DNA from: Hydractinia symbiolongicarpus
Lineage: Eukaryota; Cnidaria; Hydrozoa; Anthoathecata; Hydractiniidae
Assembly: GCF_029227915.1 (NCBI RefSeq)
Contig: NC_079883.1
Location: 14,074,001-14,138,000, forward strand
Direction of reading: 5' to 3'
DNA length: 64,000 bases
The position numbers and the translations under genes are program-made. A model generated the notes under the pieces. It saw only the letters and a program-made list of their open reading frames with translations, had not been told where the DNA came from and searched no databases. Below, in pieces: positions 43,483 through 56,000 of this stretch. How positions within the stretch are numbered: position 1 is the first letter of the stretch; each line of letters begins with the position of its first letter.

Positions 43483-46400
43483 TCAACGCCACGACCGTTC
43501 GTGCTTTTATGGGAACCTGATTTAGAAAATTTAGAAAACAAAAATTTAGTATTTGAGACGCTGGCACAGTAACAGACTTCAATATTTTTCTTTCGTCCAA
43601 GCATTGAAAAAGCTTTTAAAATTCACTCTGTTTTTTCTACACACTACGTTGTTTTTGATAAAAAAAAAGAAATTTAATACCGGAAAACTTACGAAAAAAA
43701 AAAGCTTAAAACTAAAATGGAAGCGAACGTTTTGTTTGTACGACAAGACATACATGAAACTAACCAGCACTAAAAAACCTTCAAAATCATTCTTCAGAAT
43801 ATCACTATAGAGTATCGTGCGATGAATACATATACGTACTTGGTGGCGGTGGCGCTTGGTTGAGCGGTACTTCATTTTGAAACTCCATGGTTTTAATCAA
43901 AAAGCAACGCCCTACATGACGTGCCTGTTAATACTATTTTCATCCTCAAGCATAATTCCCTCTTAAATTCAACGGGAAAACGGGATTTTTTTTCCCTTCT
44001 TTTAAACTTTTCTTTTGAGAATACTAAATGCACTTGATTTTAAGATGTTAATACATTCATATGCACAAAAGAAAATCCATTCACCTACAAAAATTCTTCA
44101 CGAAATGAAAGCCTGAAAATACGTTTTCTATGAGCATGTGTAATATCATTGCATTTTTAAAGAGTCAGCAGATGAGAAGAAGAAAAAGAAAACATCTGTC
44201 CGTGGATTTTTCTTTTTTCTTCTTCGATTTTTCTTTCTTCGTCATCGCTTAATTTCATCAAAAAAGAATTCACACTTTATATTCCAAAGTATAAAAAGCA
44301 TATTTACTATTAAAAGAAAATATTAAAAAAAGGTTGATTAACTTCGTTACCATGCCTCTGTTAATTTCATCGATGAACTTCAACGCAGTTGAATCAATGG
44401 GATTTTACCTATCATAAGTCACAAAGTGTTCTATGATTTATCCCTTTTCTTTGTTCTGCGTCGTTTTTTTACTGTATTGTATCAAATCAGAGAACCCGAT
44501 ACAATCTAAAAAGGCATGGTTGATTCGAAAACAGGTTTCTTTCTTACGAGAAATTGAGTTTCGCTCTATCTGACATACGGTCTTTTAGAATAACACGCAG
44601 GCTTTAGGAAGTGCGTCTGGAACTTTCATAACTGTTTCACTCAATTTAACTATTTAACAAGATCGCCTTTTTATAAAACAACAATAAAACACGCGTAATT
44701 TGAGTTCGCCGAGGAGATCAAAATGCTGTGACCCTTGTTCACATGGCTTTATGATGATCTTCGTAAAAAATCTTTGCCACCTCATTACGGCAAGACCCTG
44801 GGAAGGAGGGTGGAAAAGTCGTATGTTCATACCATCAAGCGTTATTAAAGTACCAACAGTCGTAAATGCTTCATCAGAAGACTCGCGATTGGCTGCTTCG
44901 ATCACAGTAAAAAAAATTATAAAGCTAATCAACGAAGTAAATTATTCTTTAAAAAAACGGTTGCAGCAAACGAAAAGTCCAACACGATTTTCGCAATTAA
45001 AAGTAAAAAATTTAAACGAAATACGCAGGAATGTTCAGGACATGTACTTTTTCCCGACAAAAGCAGACAAGGAGCCGACACCTTTGGTAACACAGGGACT
45101 ACACGTGTTACACTGGGTGTCTATCAACCGTAGAAGTAGCTGACTTAAGAAGGATATATTTGTAGACAGACCTCATGACAGAAACCAAAGTTGCACTTCC
45201 AATTTTTAGTTGAAATCAAACATTAAGCAACTTTCTTAACAAACTTCTGGCCTCACATTCATTCCCTCAACATTTTTCCACCACTTAGCAATCTTCCCTT
45301 CTCATAGACTCTCGTAAAATTGCCGTCAGGAACACAATATAGAAGTAGACTTCTAGAAAACAGCACAGCCCCCGAAATGGCGTTGGTTACAAAAAACAAA
45401 AAAAAAGATGCAATAAAATAGTAAACTTTTGAGAGTTCAATCAAGCTTAAATCTTTACTTATCCGAATATCTACGTATTTTTGCCTAGACTTCTTTTCGC
45501 GAAGTCCAAAAAATTAAATTGCATTTTGGGAAGATTAATATTTGCGAGTTGACAACGTCGTACCCTGGACACCTTGTAACTTTCTAACATACGAAACTCG
45601 CTGTACCGGTGTCCGATATGAAAATGAGACGTGCGCTGGAAAGAGCTTGGCGGGTGGACCGTTTTCAATTTTCTATGCAAAGAATAATTTGGGCAATATC
45701 TCTAAAATTATAATTCAGGTACATAGTGTCGAGATAAGGTAGCTTTAAACCTACTTATATCAGCGTCTGACAATTACTTTCATTGAACACAATAGCGTAA
45801 TAAATTATCGACGTTCTTGAATTCAATTTCGAACCAAAGGACCCCCTTCACAAAAAAGTGACAATAACAACAATCTTAAAAAAGTTAATCAACCTAAGAT
45901 GAAGAATTCTTTAATTCTGCTTGAGCTTAGGAAAGCACAACGGGGTACTCGTAAAGTTTTGCGACCTATTTTAATGCCTGCACCAATCAGTATCAAGGTC
46001 GTCGACATAATAATAAAAATGGAAGGGTCAGATTTTAGTGAGACAGGGGGACTCATCATGTGTGGGTCCGAAGCGCCATGGAGGGGAGGGGCGCTTTTCA
46101 AAATTCCACCTTCAAAAACGGCAAAAAAACCCAAATTTTTCGCCTCGTTTAAGTTTTAACGAGCCGAAAGTGCTCATTGTGTCAAGCATTAAGAGTTCTT
46201 GTTACTTTAGTTTTTGAAGAAAAAAAGTAGAAAAAAATATCGAGAACAAAAAAGGAAAATTATGTTTTTGATGCTAGCATATACATAACATACACCATAT
46301 GGGTTATACACCATATTACTAACAAACACAAATCGTTTAGTTTTTTTATTTCAGGTAAAAAAAATGGTGATCTTGGAGCAGGGGGTCAGCAATATTCCTT

Positions 46401-46601
46401 TCCAGACAACCTGAGATGACGTTTTAGCTACAACTTATCCTACTTCGGTTAAACTTTCAATAGCACAGTGCTGCATCTTCTACAGAGCGCATATGCTTTG
46501 TCAAGTAACTGAGAAATAAAAAGCTCGTGCAGTCGTTCCTTATAAGTCTATGTTTCGCAGATTTTTAACATATTTGATGACAATCCAGAGATAGATGTGC
46601 A
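43483..46601. other. Intergenic, no assigned gene
   Basis: A 147-codon plus-strand frame (44700-45143) opens antisense to another frame of 92 codons; neither matches a family I know, and composition does not favour coding. Part of it (44796-44810) matches the CCCTGGGRACGAGG end motif, so it may be transposon-derived. Confidence 0.4.
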
Positions 46602-46735
46602 ACATCCAACGTCCCACACAGTGTATCATCTCCCCAATTTCCCTCACATTGCTTTCGTTAACCCAGGGCTATGGTAACATTCATTCGCCTATATTGAATC
46701 GCCGCCAAGGGGAATTGAACCTTGGTCACCCACAA
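46602..46735 (-). mobile_element. SINE-like repeat, copy 2 (tRNA-like B box)
   Basis: 46602-46689 matches 26281-26368. On the minus strand the next part reads GGTTCAATTCC (46711-46721), close to the RNA polymerase III B box GGTTCGANTCC, followed by CCTTGGCGGCGATTC. A tRNA-derived SINE is likely; a clear A box was not found. Confidence 0.5.
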
Positions 46736-48248
46736 AAAGTGCAAGAGTTATGGAAAACAGTCACAAGTCAAAATAAAAAAAAATTTCACCTTTTCAGTTT
46801 GTTACTCCACTCCACATAATCCAAATTTGTGCATCTTCCTTCTCAGCACTATTAAATGTCATATCCAAGGTATCTAATTTGACCACCCTTGGAAAACTTT
46901 TTAATAGAACTTTGGTAGCATCCGTCACTTCCACCTGGCACATACACAACACATTTTCTTATTACCTGTGTTTTCATATTGCGTGCATTAGACACGTTCA
47001 GTGTAAAAAGGACTGGAGCTGGCATCCAAACCCCGAGCTTTGCTCGCCTAATAAAATTAAACCAACATATTTTGAAGTATTTTTTATTTATCGTGATAAT
47101 TCAATAATATAACAAAAACCTATAAATAATAAAAATATGAAATTTCTTAACAAATTCCACACAATTTTTTTTAAAAAATAGTTGAATAAACGAGTCCTGT
47201 ATAAACAAATATGACTGATTTTACAAATATTCTTTATTAGAATAAAGAAAGTAACAATATACATCAACGTGTAACTATAGCCTTATGAAGGCATAAAATT
47301 TCCAAGAGTTGTGCCAAAACACACTGACAGCAAAACTGACGATGACGTCATAACTTTACATTTTTATAATGAATTTCAACTAAATAATTTATACTTCTGT
47401 GCTAAAATTTCCTACTTTTTGTCACTAAAGATTTTTGTGACTAGAACTCAGTTCTAAAGGGCGTGGTGGTTTTTAATAATCAAGAAAACATCGAGTTAAA
47501 AAAGTTGCTCGAATTTTAGGCCTTCTCACAGGATCAATAAGTTTTTGCTATATCAAGGCCAAAATTATACTTGATTTCTCCAACTTATATTAAAAAAAAG
47601 GTGAAAGTATTTTTTCGAATTTTCAATATTTCTCCCAAAAATTTGAATTATACTTGGAAAGGGACGATATTAAAAGTCCATCTAACAGAACGGTTAAAAT
47701 TTAAAACACCTATTTTCAAACTCTTTCTTCAAGTATAAACATATAGAAATAGGTTTAAAAAAACAAGACTTATACGGTAGGGTGTACACTCTGTTAAAAG
47801 TTTCAAAATTCCTACCTAACTTGTCTCGTTTTTTTTTACCTCGATTTTAAATCAAAACGACAAAATTCTGCAAACTAATATAAACAAGTTCAACAGATAA
47901 AAACATAGCAACTGCATGTATCGTGGTTCTTAGGTTGGAACGCGCGGGATAAATACGACAGGGAAAGCGACGAACGTCATCAAAACGACGGCAGTCACCA
48001 AAGCGACCACCGTCAACAAGCGACGATATTACGACAGTACCGGGTTTATTATTGCAAAAAAAAATTCCTTTACGTTAGGTTAAATCGCGACCTTTAAAAC
48101 CATTATAAAATGATTTTTGACCACAGCGAAAGCTATCTATAGTGAGAACGAAATTGACTTTGAAAACAATGATACTTAATTTTTTCAGCAGGTGTAAGCA
48201 AGGCTAAAGTTAACTAGAGAACTTGACTGAACAAGCAAGGCCTAACCA
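46736..48248. other. 3' flank of Angel gene 1
   Basis: Non-coding AT-rich sequence with no gene. A single TGACGTCA octamer lies at 47343. Confidence 0.4.
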
Positions 48249-51200
48249 CTAGTGCATGACAAAAGAAGCCATAAGCAGTAAATGATCAGAGGATATATAC
48301 TTGTTCGGTAAACTACCCAAATTTTTTACTTCGTGTTCGCCTAATAAGTCAAGTACACCAGACAACCACAGCTGTTCCCGTTCATAGAGCCCACTTGGTT
48401 TAGAATAAAATATATAGTCAACAGTCACCGCAGCTCGATCGTGACAAGTAGTGACTTCAGGCGTGCCGTCCACACTGTAATGTTGGTAACAACTTTGTAA
48501 GGCTAAGTTATGTTTTAGATATCCCGGTAAGTCATTTTCACTGGATGTAAAACAATTTTGATACTCATTCGTCTCAACATTAAACACTTGTACTTCATTC
48601 GATGTCCCTCTAATACTTTCATTCCCTATGGACTTCCACTTGCAATAATTCGATAAACCTAAATCTTTCGGAAATATAGAAGTTCCAAAGTTGCCCGACC
48701 ATGAATCTCTCGGTTTCTCCTTAAGCTGTCCTGACACAAGTGTTCTACTTAGTCCGGAATACCTAAGTTTCCCCGTTGTCACCAAGTTGTAGAGAGGACT
48801 AAACGGCGTACTGTTAAAGTCACCGCACATAATTATTGGAGGATATTCACATGAAGTAGTTGATTTATTACCTGCAAGCCTATCGATTTCCGCGAACAAA
48901 TACGCGAGCTGTGCAAGCTTGATATCGCCACGCTTCTTATTGAACAATAAATGCGTGTTGCTAACGCATATCGGTGACCGGTTTTTTAGCTTCTTCGTTG
49001 ACAGCGGCTGCAAAAACAACAAAATGGCGACGTTGTCTCGATCGAGCAAGGAGCAGTTGCTTCTACGGAAGTCGATGAGTTGATACGATTCTAACGCGAA
49101 TCGGTCTCGTTTGAAAAACGTCGCACAACCGTCATGTTTGTCTCCAGTTCGCTTTTTGTATACCCCCGTGTAACCTGAAATGAAAAGTGAACAATCAAAG
49201 AAATCTCCCTTACACAACTGCAATCCGGACATTATTTAACTTACCTTCCTCTTTGAGACGGGGGTTAAACCAATTATAAAAATGATCTTCTTGAACCTCT
49301 TGCAAACATAATATCTAAAACATCAAATAAACGGTTAGAAAACTCGAACCACAAGGGCAGGAAAATATCACTACTCACTGATATGTTTTCTACATGCAAA
49401 AAAATCTGAAATACACAGAGGGACTTTTCTTGCTAAAATAAGTGGTCATATATATATTTTTAAAATAATTTCATACAAGCTCATTACTGGGATCATAACA
49501 CAAGAAAAAGGTTTTAAAAATGTACAGAAGCCTGACAGTTCGAACTTCCTTGATACCTCAAACAGTTTTCAGATATTCCACTCTATTCACCCCAAGTGGC
49601 GCAAAGTTGCACCACATTTAAAAAAACAGCATATCTCATGAAAGACAAGATCTCAAATATATGTTGCATTGTCCTGAACTTTTTTGAGAAGAACTTTTTA
49701 TATCTTCTGGTGACTTTAAAATTACAAACTGAAACTTTATTGGTACCTGGGCAGTCACAATAAGAAAGCTGTCGTTGGCGGGCGGGTGGAAATTGGAATT
49801 TTACTGGTGCAATTTAAGCGACTGTCACTGCACTACAAGTTCGTTTGTTCCTCCAATTTGGAGACTAAGAGAGGAGAAAAAGCATTTTTTACAAAATATT
49901 GCCTGATAGTGGAAATTGCGGAAACGCCCCTTTTGTAGACCGGTCTTAGCGGATACAAGCATTAAAAAAAATACGGGGTGGGCCAAATTTATATTTACGT
50001 TTACTTAACTTTTCTGCCAAAGCTATGAATCGAAACAGTTTATATATTTCGTTGTTATATTCTCGTACAACACGGTGATACCCCGATACCCCGATAACTG
50101 AACTCAGGAAAAATAACTATTAAACGCCCTTTTCCAGTAAACTTCAAAGTTCGAGTTAACAAAAAACCTTTATATTTCAAAATTCATGTTATTAAATCTC
50201 CAATACTCGATCTATTTGATAACTCGAACTACATTCTTGGTCTCATTTGGAGTTTCGAGTTATCGGCTGATTCTATTAATAGTATCAACGTTTAAAAATC
50301 CTTCAAAAAGTAAACTCACCAAGACACCCCTTGATTCGTAATATGTTGGTTCACAGAAATTTAACCTAACTAGCAAGTCCTCAGAAGCTTTAGGAGGGTG
50401 TCTCAAACACAAATTGTGTATACGATGTTTGCGTAATTTTTTGATTGTTTTTTCAGACTTTTTTTGCTGCAATATTCGCCATATTTTTAAAATAATTTTA
50501 AGCACAAACACAAAAATAAAAAGGACCCATAAATAACATTGCTAAAGATCCAAGTCCCCCCCCCCCCAGATTTAAAAAAGAGTGCAACCGTAACGAGAAG
50601 ACAATATTTGTCCTGACATATTGGGGAACAATCGTAAAGTTTTTTGGAGTTTTTAAGGTGTGGATTTCTTTAAATTCTTAAAATTATTTATCTGAATGGT
50701 ATATCATTTTCATGCGTTCTAATAACTTGTTGGCACAGCATAACAGAGAATATTTAAGGAAATTTTGAAGATAACGCCACAAATGAAGAACAAAATATTT
50801 CTGCACCCACGTAGCATTTCTATTTAATTTAAAAATAAAACCAAGTAGTTTTGTAAAGAAAAATATTAAGGGGATTTGAGGAGACACAGTTGTCAAAAAA
50901 TTTACCTTTGGAGATTTCAGGAGCGTTGGGAAGTCTATTCAAACACGAGGCAAATTGTTTTGAAAAAAAGTTTTGAGTAGGCGAGACAACGCTGAAATAC
51001 AAAGTAGCACTTACATCTGGATTCGAGCACCTGAACTCTTCCATCAAATTACACTTTCTATAATTCCAATCGTAAACCCACGGTTCGTCTCCATTTTGTC
51101 CGTAATACAAATGAGGATGCTCTTGAAGAAGATGGTCAGCCAACACGTTGTAAGATGCTACAGTGAACTCGAACGATGAATCTTTCAAAGCTTCAATGTG

Positions 51201-51278
51201 ATTAGGCCGAGACCTTTTTAACCAGTGTCGACCAAGCCTGCTGAATGACCTGAACAGCGGTCGTGGTATGTTGGACAT
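48249..51278 (-). CDS. ANGEL2: Angel-family EEP phosphatase/nuclease (Angel gene 1)
   Basis: Exons 51015-51278, 49245-49314 (70 nt) and 48249-49174; GT-AG at each junction; total 419 residues. Angel proteins are CCR4-related enzymes of the exo/endonuclease/phosphatase fold; human ANGEL2 removes 2',3'-cyclic phosphates from RNA. All active-site motifs are present: SYNVL (Asn), ILCLQEV (Glu), SNTHLLFN (His), CGDFNS (Asp/Asn), VDYIF (Asp) and SSDH (His). The Angel signatures YTGVYKKRTGDK.DGCATF and YDWNYRKCNLMEE are clear. An upstream in-frame ATG at 51383 would add 35 residues (cysteine-rich then basic); I chose 51278 because family similarity starts soon after. ANGEL1 versus ANGEL2 assignment in an invertebrate is uncertain. 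A paralog lies 1.8 kb upstream on the same strand. Confidence 0.88.
49315..51014 (-). other. Intron 1 of Angel gene 1
   Basis: GTAAGT donor and TTTTAG acceptor, 1700 bp. An 83-codon frame inside (50260-50511) has no recognised similarity and I take it as chance. Confidence 0.7.
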
Positions 51279-51383
51279 GTTGTTTTGTTGTTGGGCTAAT
51301 TTTATTATCAAGTTCTTGCCTAGATATACAAAACGCGATTGTTGATAACAACATTTACAGGTGCATGTGGCTTTGCTAAGCAT

Positions 51384-53085
51384 TCGGTATAAAAAAATAC
51401 ATTCCTAAATTACTCTATTACCTAAAGTTGATTAATTTACACTTATTTTCCTGCGGTAAAAAATGCATTTCGCGAAGATTATTTTTTCGCGAATGTATCA
51501 TTTTTAGAAATTTTTCAAATAATTATTTTTGTAAATTTAGCATTCTATATTTTCCCTGTGAGCATAAGAAGCAATATGTTGATACAAAGGTGCGAAAACA
51601 TGGTTGAATAACTGTAGTCAGTTCAAAGATGTGATTAACGCCAAGGTTCTTTATGCCAGAAAATTAAAGCCATTAGTGGAAAAGACTAATGGTTACAAAG
51701 TATGACATGGTTGCGCTGGCCGCTCTAATTCTAGATTTTCTCATCAATCATTCCCTTCAAGGACCAAAAATTTAATTCTTTCAAACTTCACTAGACGATT
51801 CGACAATACCATACCTACCATAAATAAAGACTCAATTAATGCATATATAAATAAAAAAACAAAATGTTAGACAATTTGAAAAAAAAAATTGAAAAAAATT
51901 CTAAGGAAGAACATTTGTAAGAAAACTATAGATTGACTTCAAATTTCCAAAAAATTAACTTTAATTTTTTTACTGTTGCAAGGGAGTCCTTTCTTCGTTC
52001 CAAATTTAAGAAACCTTATTACACAATAAGCTAACGTAATTCACATCGGTAAAACAGAAAAGCCACTGAACATCACACATGACAAAAAATCAAATAAACA
52101 GTTTACAATTTGAAATTTTACACGTATAACTGGAGGGACAGAGAAAAAAAACGTTAAAAAACATTATAAAAAAAACCTCTTTAAAAGAGTAAAAAACGTT
52201 ACAAAATACTTCAACCTTTATAAACGTATAAAAATTCTACAACAGCAAAAAAAATTGATCTAAATATAAATAAATATATACCTCTAAATATATATCTAAT
52301 TCGTACATGAAATGCAATCTACATACAGTGCATACACAACAACAGCAAAACAAAAAAAACAAAAACAAAATAAACAAACACGTGCAGGAAGCAATAACAA
52401 TATCACTAAGAATTTATTCTGTAATTTCGTAAAAAATATTATAAACTAACAATACCTTATAAACAATTGATTTTTCACCCTCTGGACACAATTTGGGAAT
52501 TTTATAACATTCACCATTAAAAAGTGCCTATCAAGCGTTGGCTGTTCAAAGTAATTAGATTGGAGAAATTAGCATGTAGAACATATTAGTAAAATACCTC
52601 CATGCTAACACTCGACGCTTTCATTTCTTCAATGATTTAAATTTTCGGTGATTTTTTAAATCATCTATTGATAAAAAAAGGCACGGTCCGTACCAGTAGG
52701 AGAAAGGGGTCTATAAAGTACTTACATGTCAATATTTTTAAATTTTTAACTAAGTGCTTGAAAATGAGGTTTTCGTACCAGCACCATGTCACCATCGTTA
52801 TGAAATGTTGTTACATGATACAAGAGGGATAAATAAGATTCTCTACAAAAATGTGTACGTTCTCAAACATTCTCTGACGTGAATATATCCACATCTTGAA
52901 CAAATATTTTGGGCCCTTGCCTCCTTTCCTCCCTACTTTATTTCTCTAACTGAAATTTTCTTTTAAAATTAAATTTTCCGGCCCCTTGTGAGTTTGAGAA
53001 GGAGAGTCAACTATATATATCCCTCCTAGATAACCTTACTATACTTACCTGTACATAGTTGTCAACAGCGTCACTACATTAAAAT
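51384..53085. other. Spacer between the Angel paralogs
   Basis: Very AT-rich. No reading frame of note and no repeat end recognised. It should include the promoter of Angel gene 1. Confidence 0.5.
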
Positions 53086-56000
53086 TTACCTCAGTATGAA
53101 AGACGTAAGCAACAGAAAGTGGTCTGAAGACAAATTTTGATTGGGCAATGCTTCCTGGGTGGTATTTACCGATGGTAATTCTAAAACTCCCGCCATCCAC
53201 AGTCTCTCTTGGGAAGGAGTATAGAATATATAATCAACATTCACAAAGCCATCTTCGCTAAAGGACGTGACTTCTTTATCTCGGTCAACATTGTAATGGC
53301 GATAAGCACTTTTTAAGATTAAACTATGACATAATGACAAATGGTTTGCAGGCTCCACTTGTTTCGTGGGAGTCACACACACGACAGAGGAATCAGTGTT
53401 GGACTCTGTCGCTGAATCTTGACTTTTAAAATCACTTAGTTGTTCAAACTCTCCTTCTTCAATTGTAAATTCCGAGATAGGAGCCAAAATTGTGTTGTTG
53501 TTTTCATCCAAGTTAATAGGTTTGCTCTTCGTTGTGGAACTCCTACGTTTATTCTTCTTAATTTCAGTGCCAGTACCAGGTGTTTTCAAATTTTCGCTAC
53601 CATGTAGAATACGGTTTGTGCCAGTGGTATTGTATGCGAGGAAACAACAATTTTTGTTAATATTTAGGTTAGGTGAAGAGCTTGCACTTCGAGGTTTGTT
53701 GTGAAATAAACACTTGAGGTTTGCTGGCAAAAAATCTAACCTACCGTTGACAAAAAAGTCATAGTTTGAATCAAATGGTTTAAAATTGAAGTCTCCACAA
53801 ATAATTGTCGGAATGTAGGGAGAGTCACGTGATGCATACTCATATAGTTGTGATTGGGCCATACGATCAATTTCTGCAAACAACATTGCACTTTGTAAAA
53901 TTCTTGCTTGATTTGAGAACTTATGAGAAGCGAAATAAGTGTTTGTAATACAGATTGGTGAAGTATTGGTTAAAGGTTGTTTCAGAGGTTGCAACACTAT
54001 TATTAATCCAACGTTGTTTTTATTAAGCGAGGCAACGTTGACTTGATTGTAGTAGCTTATGGAGCACGTGGTGATCAATTGAAATGCATCCATTTTGTAG
54101 AATGTAGCACAGCCATCATCAAGAGTGTCGTGTCGTTTGGTGAAAATTGCATCGTAACCTGTTAAAAAAAACCTCATTACAAGCAGCCCAATTTTTTACA
54201 AAATTGACCTCAACCATCTATTTTTGAAGAGACCTACGATAATCCCATATAGCATCTACAGAGCTAGAGTTAGCAGCATGTACAGAGTTTCTTACTGAAA
54301 TGAATGACACTTTCAATCTTTTATTCTCACAATGCAATATCTTGGCATTACATTGTCAATTAAAAACCTATAAACTCAAATATCTACAGCTTACAGATTT
54401 GTAAGTTCTACAACATAATTTTACTACCGTTTTTCGCTTAAAAATGAAACAGGGAAATAACATCTTGCACCAAGGACAAAACAAAGTATTCTCACTTTAT
54501 AAATATTTGACATTTAAAAACTAGATACGTACCAAACAATGATAATTTAGGTTTAAACCATGTCTCAAAATGTTCTTTCTCAACTTCTTGTAGACAGAGG
54601 ATCTGATAAGGAAAAACATTTTTCTGGTTAGTGGTTCATTTTAAATGCAATTTTACCACTTTTCACAGGGTGACCAACCTTTTTCAAAAAAGAAATTCCG
54701 AATGTTCCTTATGATTTTGGGTGAGATTTCTCTTTTATGTGCACAAGAACAAAAAAAAATATGCTGATAAGGAAGACAGGAAAGAACAGACCATTTAAAA
54801 AAAAAAAAAATTTGCAGAAGTTTTTTGTGCTTTTTTAGAAGTTAATTCCATCTTCTAGCATAGTATATACCTGTTTTGTCACAATTTTTTTACCCTGGCA
54901 AAGAAATTATTTGAAACATGAATCAACATGTATCTCATTAACAAAAAAACTAGAACAAAACACTACATTATTTAAAAAACTCTCCTTGTCCTGTTAAAGA
55001 AACAAAACAGAATATACTTACATCAGCACCACTAAACAACAGTTCATGCAAAAGATTTTCTCTCCGATATTCCCAATCCAATACCCACTCCTGCTTTTCT
55101 GCTGTTCTTTTTTTATATCGTGACAAGTTCGTTCTTAGTGACGAATCTGTCAGAATTGCGTATGACACTATGGTGAACTGGAAATGTAACAGTATATTAT
55201 TTTTTATCTCATCAGGTTGATTTCTTTTAATCCATTTTCGTCCAAGCTGTTCAAAAGTGCTAAACTTGGGTAGTGGTACACTGGAAAAGCCATTGCTATT
55301 AGCTTTTAAGGTAAGATCGTCATTCTCCACTAAACAGGATACAACAGATGAATCATCATCATCTTGCTCAGTTAAGTCAACATTGCCAACATGTGTCTCT
55401 CCATCATCACTATCTAGTAGTTCAACTATTTCTGTGTTGCATGATTTTCTTGATCTTACAAATTTGAGACTCTCACCAACACCCTTCTGACTACTTGCAC
55501 CACCTCTCCTATCACACCTAAAATATAATTCGTTTTTATTTATCGTAGAATCATACATGGATCGATGGCGTTGACTATCAAGACTTAGGGCTTCACTTTT
55601 TTCCAGGTCTAAATCTGCAGGACATTCACTATGATTAGCAATTTCAGTTCTGCTGTGTTTGTTTTGTTTTTCATTACAGGAAATCCCTAATGGGGATACC
55701 TTAGAATGCTCAAAGGTGGACGATTTCTTTAGTAATAACCTGTCTTCGTTGTGTTCTAAACCTTTACACCTTCTCTTAGGTGAATGGGATATTGATGCTT
55801 GTTTGCACCTTTTGCGACGTTGAAAAGACCAATCTGGCAAACCAGTTGGGAAAAGCTCAGATGTGGTGGCACAGCCAGCCTCTTTAATGTCCATGCTGGA
55901 TTTCTCCTCTAGCAATTTACTCCCATCATCATTTCCACAAATTTGTTCTTGTTGATAGTTTCTTCTTGTAATATCTATGTGTGCTGTATTTGTGTTACAA

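Noticed and set aside
44654-45143. Overlapping sense and antisense frames of 92 and 147 codons
   Set aside because: Neither shows a known domain; overlapping frames in a repeat-rich interval are expected by chance.
45542-45742. Cysteine-containing 66-codon frame
   Set aside because: Not supported by any motif or splice structure; an antisense frame of similar length overlaps it.
50260-50511. 83-codon frame in intron 1 of Angel gene 1
   Set aside because: No similarity and no matching exon in the paralog.
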